From: Siphonodentalium dalli
Taxonomy: Eukaryota; Mollusca; Scaphopoda; Gadilida; Siphonodentaliidae
Direction: 5' to 3'
DNA length: 64,000 bases
Assembly: GCA_032622095.1 (NCBI GenBank)
Contig: CP136064.1
Coordinates: forward strand, 259,823,863-259,887,862
In this document: positions 54,501-64,000 of the stretch, in pieces
How the letters are laid out: the number at the start of each line of letters is the position of its first letter
Position numbering within the stretch: position 1 is the stretch's first letter
Notes under the pieces: model-generated
Told to the model about the DNA's origin: nothing
The model's database searches: none
The model's input: the letters and a program-made list of their open reading frames with translations, nothing else
Position numbers and translations under genes: made by a program

Positions 54501-57500
54501 CTCTGCTTACCTATGGTATTACGTGCAGGCTATTATCTATCTCTGCATACCTATGGTATTACGTGCATGCTATTATCTATCTCTGCATACCTATGGTATT
54601 ACGTGCAGGCTATTATCTATCTCTGCATACCTATGGTATTACGTGCAGGCTATTATCTATCTCTGCATACCTATGGTATTACGTGCAGGCTATTATCTAT
54701 CTCTGCATACCTATGGTATTACGTGCATGCTATTATCTATCTCTGCATACCTATGGTATTACGTGCAGGCTATTATCTATCTCTGTTTACCTATGGTATT
54801 ACGTGCAGGCTATTATCTATCTCTGCATACCTATGGTATTACGTGCAGGCTATTATCTATCTCTGCATACCTATGGTATTACGTGCAGGCTATTATCTAT
54901 CTCTGTTTACCTATGGTATTACGTGCAGGCTATTATCTATCTCTGCATACCTATGGTATTACGTGCATGCTATTATCTATCTCTGTTTACCTATGGTATT
55001 ACGTGCAGGCTATTATCTATCTCTGTTTACCTATGGTATTACGTGCAGGCTATTATCTATCTCTGCATACCTATGGTATTACGTGCAGGCTATTATCTAT
55101 CTCTGCATACCTATGGTATTACGTGCAGGCTATTATCTATCTCTGCATACCTATGGTATTACGTGCAGGCTATTATCTATCTCTGCATACCTATGGTATT
55201 ACGTGCAGGCTATTATCTATCTCTGCATACCTATGGTATTACGTGCAGGCTATTATCTATCTCTGCATACCTATGGTATTACGTGCAGGCTATTATCTAT
55301 CTCTGTTTACCTATGGTATTACGTGCAGGCTATTATCTATCTCTGCATACCTATGGTATTACGTGCAGGCTATTATCTATCTCTGCATACCTATGGTATT
55401 ACGTGCAGGCTATTATCTATCTCTGTTTACCTATGGTATTACGTGCAGGCTATTATCTATCTCTGCTTACCTATGGTATTACGTGCAGGCTATTATCTAT
55501 CTCTGCATACCTATGGTATTACGTGCATGCTATTATCTATCTCTGCATACCTATAGTATTACGTGCAGGCTATTATCTATCTCTGCATACCTATGGTATT
55601 ACGTGCAGGCTATTATCTATCTCTGCATACCTATGGTATTACGTGCAGGCTATTATCTATCTCTGTTTACCTATGGTATTACGTGCAGGCTATTATCTAT
55701 CTCTGTTTACCTATGGTATTACGTGCAGGCTATTATCTATCTCTGCTTACCTATGGTATTACGTGCAGGCTATTATCTATCTCTGCATACCTATGGTATT
55801 ACGTGCAGGCTATTATCTATCTCTGCTTACCTATGGTATTACGTGCAGGCTATTATCTATCTCTGCATACCTATGGTATTACGTGCATGCTATTATCTAT
55901 CTCTGCATACCTATGGTATTACGTGCAGGCTATTATCTATCTCTGCATACCTATGGTATTACGTGCAGGCTATTATCTATCTCTGTTTACCTATGGTATT
56001 ACGTGCAGGCTATTATCTATCTCTGCATACCTATGGTATTACGTGCAGGCTATTATCTATCTCTGTTTACCTATGGTATTACGTGCAGGCTATTATCTAT
56101 CTCTGCATACCTATGGTATTACGTGCAGGCTATTATCTATCTCTGTTTACCTATGGTATTACGTGCAGGCTATTATCTATCTCTGCATACCTATGGTATT
56201 ACGTGCAGGCTATTATCTATCTCTGTTTACCTATGGTATTACGTGCAGGCTATTATCTATCTCTGCATACCTATGGTATTACGTGCAGGCTATTATCTAT
56301 CTCTGCATACCTATGGTATTACGTGCTGGCTATTATCTATCTCTGTTTACCTATGGTATTACGTGCAGGCTATTATCTATCTCTGTTTACCTATGGTAAT
56401 ACGTGCAGGCTATTATCTATCTCTGCATACCTATGGTATTACGTGCAGGCTATTATCTATCTCTGCTTACCTATGGTATTACGTGCAGGCTATTATCTAT
56501 CTCTGCTTACCTATGGTATTACGTGCAGGCTATTATCTATCTCTGCATACCTATGGTATTACGTGCAGGCTATTATCTATCTCTGTTTACCTATGGTATT
56601 ACGTGCAGGCTATTATCTATCTCTGCATACCTATGGTATTACGTGCAGGCTATTATCTATCTCTGTTTACCTATGGTATTACGTGCAGGCTATTATCTAT
56701 CTCTGCATACCTATGGTATTACGTGCAGGCTATTATCTATCTCTGCATACCTATGGTATTACGTGCAGGCTATTATCTATCTCTGCATACCTATGGTATT
56801 ACGTGCAGGCTATTATCTATCTCTGCATACCTATGGTATTACGTGCAGGCTATTATCTATCTCTGTTTACCTATGGTATTACGTGCAGGCTATTATCTAT
56901 CTCTGCATACCTATGGTATTACGTGCAGGCTATTATCTATCTCTGCTTACCTATGGTATTACGTGCAGGCTATTATCTATCTCTGTTTACCTATGGTATT
57001 ACGTGCAGGCTATTATCTATCTCTGCATACCTATGGTATTACGTGCAGGCTATTATCTATCTCTGTTTACCTATGGTATTACGTGCAGGCTATTATCTAT
57101 CTCTGCATACCTATGGTATTACGTGCAGGCTATTATCTATCTCTGCATACCTATGGTATTACGTGCAGGCTATTATCTATCTCTGCATACCTATGGTATT
57201 ACGTGCAGGCTATTATCTATCTCTGCATACCTATGGTATTACGTGCAGGCTATTATCTATCTCTGCATACCTATGGTATTACGTGCAGGCTATTATCTAT
57301 CTCTGCATACCTATGGTATTACGTGCAGGCTATTATCTATCTCTGTTTACCTATGGTATTACGTGTAGGCTATTATCTATCTCTGCATACCTATGGTATT
57401 ACGTGCAGGCTATTATCTATCTCTGCATACCTATGGTATTACGTGCAGGCTATTATCTATCTCTGTTTACCTATGGTATTACGTGCAGGCTATTATCTAT

Positions 57501-60500
57501 CTCTGTTTACCTATGGTATTACGTGCAGGCTATTATCTATCTCTGCTTACCTATGGTATTACGTGCAGGCTATTATCTATCTCTGTTTACCTATGGTATT
57601 ACGTGCAGGCTATTATCTATCTCTGCATACCTATGGTATTACGTGCAGGCTATTATCTATCTCTGTTTACCTATGGTATTACGTGCAGGCTATTATCTAT
57701 CTCTGTTTACCTATGGTATTACGTGCAGGCTATTATCTATCTCTGTTTACCTATGGTATTACGTGCAGGCTATTATCTATCTCTGCATACCTATGGTATT
57801 ACGTGCAGGCTATTATCTATCTCTGCATACCTATGGTATTACGTGCAGGCTATTATCTATCTCTGCATACCTATGGTATTACGTGCAGGCTATTATCTAT
57901 CTCTGCATACCTATGGTATTACGTGCAGGCTATTATCTATCTCTGCATACCTATGGTATTACGTGCAGGCTATTATCTATCTCTGCATACCTATGGTATT
58001 ACGTGCAGGCTATTATCTATCTCTGCATACCTATGGTATTACGTGCAGGCTATTATCTATCTCTGCATACCTATGGTATTACGTGCAGGCTATTATCTAT
58101 CTCTGCATACCTATGGTATTACGTGCAGGCTATTATCTATCTCTGCATGCCTATGGTATTACGTGCAGGCTATTATCTATCTCTGCATACCTATGGTATT
58201 ACGTGCAGGCTATTATCTATCTCTGCATACCTATGGTATTACGTGCAGGCTATTATCTATCTCTGCATACCTATGGTATTACGTGCAGGCTATTATCTAT
58301 CTCTGTTTACCTATGGTATTACGTGTAGGCTATTATCTATCTCTGCATACCTATGGTATTACGTGCAGGCTATTATCTATCTCTGCATACCTATGGTATT
58401 ACATGCAGGCTATTATCTATCTCTGCATACCTATGGTATTACGTGCAGGCTATTATCTATCTCTGCATACCTATGGTATTACGTGCATGCTATTATCTAT
58501 CTCTGCATACCTATGGTATTACGTGCAGGCTATTATCTATCTCTGCATACCTATGGTATTACGTGCAGGCTATTATCTATCTCTGTTTACCTATGGTATT
58601 ACGTGCATGCTATTATCTATCTCTGCATACCTATGGTATTACGTGCAGGCTATTATCTATCTCTGTTTACCTATGGTATTACGTGCAGGCTATTATCTAT
58701 CTCTGCATACCTATGGTATTACGTGCAGGCTATTATCTATCTCTGCATACCTATGGTATTACGTGCAGGCTATTATCTATCTCTGCATACCTATGGTATT
58801 ACGTGCAGGCTATTATCTATCTCTGCATACCTATGGTATTACGTGCAGGCTATTATCTATCTCTGTTTACCTATGGTATTACGTGCATGCTATTATCTAT
58901 CTCTGCTTACCTATGGTATTACGTGCAGGCTATTATCTATCTCTGCATACCTATGGTATTACGTGCAGGCTATTATCTATCTCTGCATACCTATGGTATT
59001 ACGTGCAGGCTATTATCTATCTCTGTTTACCTATGGTATTACGTGCAGGCTATTATCTATCTCTGCATACCTATGGTATTACGTGCAGGCTATTATCTAT
59101 CTCTGCTTACCTATGGTATTACGTGCAGGCTATTATCTATCTCTGTTTACCTATGGTATTACGTGCAGGCTATTATCTATCTCTGCATACCTATGGTATT
59201 ACGTGCAGGCTATTATCTATCTCTGCTTACCTATGGTATTACGTGCATGCTATTATCTATCTCTGCATACCTATGGTATTACGTGCAGGCTATTATCTAT
59301 CTCTGCTTACCTATGGTATTACGTGCAGGCTATTATCTATCTCTGCATACCTATGGTATTACGTGCAGGCTATTATCTATCTCTGCTTACCTATGGTATT
59401 ACGTGCAGGCTATTATCTATCTCTGCATACCTATGGTATTACGTGCATGCTATTATCTATCTCTGCATACCTATGGTATTACGTGCAGGCTATTATCTAT
59501 CTCTGCATACCTATGGTATTACGTGCAGGCTATTATCTATCTCTGCATACCTGTGGTATTACGTGCAGACTATTATCTATCTCTGCTTACCTATGGTATT
59601 ACGTGCAGGCTATTATCTATCTCTGTTTACCTATGGTATTACGTGCAGGCTATTATCTATCTCTGCTTACCTATGGTATTACGTGCAGGCTATTATCTAT
59701 CTCTGCATACCTATGGTATTACGTGCAGGCTATTATCTATCTCTGCATACCTATGGTATTACGTGCAGGCTATTATCTATCTCTGCATACCTATGGTATT
59801 ACGTGCAGGCTATTATCTATCTCTGCTTACCTATGGTATTACGTGCAGGCTATTATCTATCTCTGTTTACCTATGGTATTACGTGCAGGCTATTATCTAT
59901 CTCTGTTTACCTATGGTATTACGTGCATGCTATTATCTATCTCTGTTTACCTATGGTATTACGTGCATGCTATTATCTATCTCTGCATACCTATGGTATT
60001 ACGTGCAGGCTATTATCTATCTCTGCATACCTATGGTATTACGTGCAGGCTATTATCTATCTCTGCTTACCTATGGTATTACGTGCAGGCTATTATCTAT
60101 CTCTGCATACCTATGGTATTACGTGCATGCTATTATCTATCTCTGCATACCTATGGTATTACGTGCAGGCTATTATCTATCTCTGCATACCTATGGTATT
60201 ACGTGCAGGCTATTATCTATCTCTGCATACCTATGGTATTACGTGCATGCTATTATCTATCTCTGCATACCTATGGTATTACGTGCAGGCTATTATCTAT
60301 CTCTGTTTACCTATGGTATTACGTGCAGGCTATTATCTATCTCTGCATACCTATGGTATTACGTGCAGGCTATTATCTATCTCTGCATACCTATGGTATT
60401 ACGTGCAGGCTATTATCTATCTCTGTTTACCTATGGTATTACGTGCAGGCTATTATCTATCTCTGTTTACCTATGGTATTACGTGCAGGCTATTATCTAT

Positions 60501-63500
60501 CTCTGCATACCTATGGTATTACGTGCAGGCTATTATCTATCTCTGTTTACCTATGGTATTACGTGCAGGCTATTATCTATCTCTGCATACCTATGGTATT
60601 ACGTGCAGGCTATTATCTATCTCTGCATACCTATGGTATTACGTGCAGGCTATTATCTATCTCTGTTTACCTATGGTATTACGTGCAGGCTATTATCTAT
60701 CTCTGCATACCTATGGTATTACGTGCAGGCTATTATCTATCTCTGCATACCTATGGTATTACGTGCAGGCTATTATCTATCTCTGCATACCTATGGTATT
60801 ACGTGCAGGCTATTATCTATCTCTGCATACCTATGGTATTACGTGCAGGCTATTATCTATCTCTGCTTACCTATGGTATTACGTGCAGGCTATTATCTAT
60901 CTCTGTTTACCTATGGTATTACGTGCAGGCTATTATCTATCTCTGTTTACCTATGGTATTACGTGCAGGCTATTATCTATCTCTGCATACCTATGGTATT
61001 ACGTGCAGGCTATTATCTATCTCTGCATACCTATGGTATTACGTGCAGGCTATTATCTATCTCTGCATACCTATGGTATTACGTGCAGGCTATTATCTAT
61101 CTCTGCATACCTATGGTATTACGTGCAGGCTATTATCTATCTCTGCATACCTATGGTATTACGTGCAGGCTATTATCTATCTCTGCATACCTATGGTATT
61201 ACGTGCAGGCTATTATCTATCTCTGTTTACCTATGGTATTACGTGCAGGCTATTATCTATCTCTGCATACCTATGGTATTACGTGCAGGCTATTATCTAT
61301 CTCTGCATACCTATGGTATTACGTGCAGGCTATTATCTATCTCTGTTTACCTATGGTATTACGTGCAGGCTATTATCTATCTCTGCTTACCTATGGTATT
61401 ACGTGCAGGCTATTATCTATCTCTGCATACCTATGGTATTACGTGCATGCTATTATCTATCTCTGCATACCTATGGTATTACGTGCAGGCTATTATCTAT
61501 CTCTGCATACCTATGGTATTACGTGCAGGCTATTATCTATCTCTGCATACCTATGGTATTACGTGCAGGCTATTATCTATCTCTGTTTACCTATGGTATT
61601 ACGTGCAGGCTATTATCTATCTCTGTTTACCTATGGTATTACGTGCAGGCTATTATCTATCTCTGCTTACCTATGGTATTACGTGCAGGCTATTATCTAT
61701 CTCTGCATACCTATGGTATTACGTGCAGGCTATTATCTATCTCTGCTTACCTATGGTATTACGTGCAGGCTATTATCTATCTCTGCATACCTATGGTATT
61801 ACGTGCATGCTATTATCTATCTCTGCATACCTATGGTATTACGTGCAGGCTATTATCTATCTCTGCATACCTATGGTATTACGTGCAGGCTATTATCTAT
61901 CTCTGCATACCTATGGTATTACGTGCAGGCTATTATCTATCTCTGTTTACCTATGGTATTACGTGCAGGCTATTATCTATCTCTGTTTACCTATGGTATT
62001 ACGTGCAGGCTATTATCTATCTCTGTTTACCTATGGTATTACGTGCAGGCTATTATCTATCTCTGTTTACCTATGGTATTACGTGCAGGCTATTATCTAT
62101 CTCTGCATACCTATGGTATTACGTGCAGGCTATTATCTATCTCTGCATACCTATGGTATTACGTGCAGGCTATTATCTATCTCTGCTTACCTATGGTATT
62201 ACGTGCAGGCTATTATCTATCTCTGTTTACCTATGGTATTACGTGCAGGCTATTATCTATCTCTGCATACCTATGGTATTACGTGCAGGCTATTATCTAT
62301 CTCTGTTTACCTATGGTATTACGTGCAGGCTATTATCTATCTCTGCATACCTATGGTATTACGTGCAGGCTATTATCTATCTCTGCATACCTATGGTATT
62401 ACGTGCAGGCTATTATCTATCTCTGCATACCTATGGTATTACGTGCAGGCTATTATCTATCTCTGCATACCTATGGTATTACGTGCAGGCTATTATCTAT
62501 CTCTGTTTACCTATGGTATTACGTGCAGGCTATTATCTATCTCTGCATACCTATGGTATTACGTGCAGGCTATTATCTATCTCTGCTTACCTATGGTATT
62601 ACGTGCAGGCTATTATCTATCTCTGTTTACCTATGGTATTACGTGCAGGCTATTATCTATCTCTGCATACCTATGGTATTACGTGCAGGCTATTATCTAT
62701 CTCTGTTTACCTATGGTATTACGTGCAGGCTATTATCTATCTCTGCATACCTATGGTATTACGTGCAGGCTATTATCTATCTCTGCATACCTATGGTATT
62801 ACGTGCAGGCTATTATCTATCTCTGTTTACCTATGGTATTACGTGCAGGCTATTATCTATCTCTGCATACCTATGGTATTACGTGCAGGCTATTATCTAT
62901 CTCTGTTTACCTATGGTATTACGTGCTGGCTATTATCTATCTCTGTTTACCTATGGTATTACGTGCAGGCTATTATCTATCTCTGTTTACCTATGGTATT
63001 ACGTGCAGGCTATTATCTATCTCTGCATACCTATGGTATTACGTGCAGGCTATTATCTATCTCTGCATACCTATGGTATTACGTGCAGGCTATTATCTAT
63101 CTCTGCTTACCTATGGTATTACGTGCAGGCTATTATCTATCTCTGTTTACCTATGGTATTACGTGCAGGCTATTATCTATCTCTGCATACCTATGGTATT
63201 ACGTGCAGGCTATTATCTATCTCTGCATACCTATGGTATTACGTGCAGGCTATTATCTATCTCTGCATACCTATGGTATTACGTGCAGGCTATTATCTAT
63301 CTCTGTTTACCTATGGTATTACGTGCAGGCTATTATCTATCTCTGCATACCTATGGTATTACGTGCAGGCTATTATCTATCTCTGCATACCTATGGTATT
63401 ACGTGCAGGCTATTATCTATCTCTGCATACCTATGGTATTACGTGCAGGCTATTATCTATCTCTGCATACCTATGGTATTACGTGCAGGCTATTATCTAT

Positions 63501-64000
63501 CTCTGTTTACCTATGGTATTACGTGCAGGCTATTATCTATCTCTGCATACCTATGGTATTACGTGCAGGCTATTATCTATCTCTGCTTACCTATGGTATT
63601 ACGTGCAGGCTATTATCTATCTCTGTTTACCTATGGTATTACGTGCAGGCTATTATCTATCTCTGCATACCTATGGTATTACGTGCAGGCTATTATCTAT
63701 CTCTGTTTACCTATGGTATTACGTGCAGGCTATTATCTATCTCTGCATACCTATGGTATTACGTGCAGGCTATTATCTATCTCTGCATACCTATGGTATT
63801 ACGTGCAGGCTATTATCTATCTCTGCATACCTATGGTATTACGTGCAGGCTATTATCTATCTCTGCATACCTATGGTATTACGTGCAGGCTATTATCTAT
63901 CTCTGCATACCTATGGTATTACGTGCAGGCTATTATCTATCTCTGCATACCTATGGTATTACGTGCAGGCTATTATCTATCTCTGTTTACCTATGGTATT
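51545..64000 (+). repeat. 12.4-kb satellite array, 40-bp unit, about 311 copies, runs off the window
   Basis: Every unit holds CTATGGTATT, ACGTGCAGGC and TATTATCTAT plus a variable decamer: CTCTGCATAC, CTCTGCTTAC or CTCTGTTTAC. A second variable site is CAGGC/CATGC. No insertion or deletion is visible from 51545 to 64000. The unit lacks stops in all three plus frames, which creates open frames of up to 1350 codons; 40 is not a multiple of three, so the implied peptide has a 40-residue period. Probably in a downstream intron of the MRH-like gene. Confidence 0.97.

Noticed and set aside
51504-58328. Open frames of 1350, 321, 311 and 278 codons that look like a giant repetitive membrane protein
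   Set aside because: The 40-bp satellite unit has no stops in any plus frame, so long frames are automatic. The peptide simply cycles through three frames, there is no initiation context, and it begins at the array edge.
51545-64000. Possible CRISPR array
   Set aside because: Units are contiguous with no unique spacers, the DNA is eukaryotic, and no cas genes exist.

Overview
The window is animal nuclear DNA: AT-rich, with intron-split genes using GT/AG splice sites and many DNA transposons, fold-back elements and tandem arrays. It most resembles a marine invertebrate; the species and phylum cannot be fixed from the sequence. No rRNA, tRNA or CRISPR locus was found. Most long open frames are by-products of repeats.

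Two genes lie back to back about 12.3 kb apart. On the minus strand, 25718 down to 1493, a complete seven-exon gene encodes a 251-residue short-chain dehydrogenase/reductase of the DHRS11 type. All exons join in frame at consensus splice sites. The reading frame keeps the nucleotide-binding motif and the Tyr/Lys pair, but has Tyr where classical members carry the catalytic Ser. On the plus strand, from 38011, the first three coding exons (160 complete codons) of a secreted or lumenal protein resembling the mannose-6-phosphate-receptor-homology (MRH) fold are visible; the rest lies beyond the window.

Region by region. 1-7.5 kb: AT-rich inverted repeats, a 13-bp array, a 1.6-kb terminal-inverted-repeat (TIR) element with an internal minisatellite, and exons 7 and 6. 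7.9-15.7 kb: two copies of one 2-2.6 kb transposon in opposite orientation on either side of exon 5, then exon 4. 16-19.5 kb: tandem repeats dense in nuclear-receptor half-sites and NRF1-type sites. 20-25.7 kb: exons 3, 2 and 1, a Harbinger-like miniature element (MITE) and several TTAA-flanked MITEs, some nested. 26-38 kb: hairpins, a Gypsy pol remnant and degenerate ~190-bp and ~130-bp repeats. 38-46.7 kb: MRH-like gene, whose first intron holds a 0.5-kb hairpin, a ~62-bp array and a 3.7-kb 31-bp array ending just before exon 2. 47-50.6 kb: a 1.5-kb Harbinger-type element with a transposase-related remnant, two TTAA MITEs and two fold-backs. 51.5-64 kb: a 12.4-kb array of a 40-bp unit with no visible length change, running off the window edge, probably in an intron of the MRH-like gene.

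The genes show no operon-like or pathway link. The striking content is the mobile and tandem DNA: nested insertions with a paralogous empty site, TE-borne regulatory motif arrays, and the very regular 40-bp satellite.
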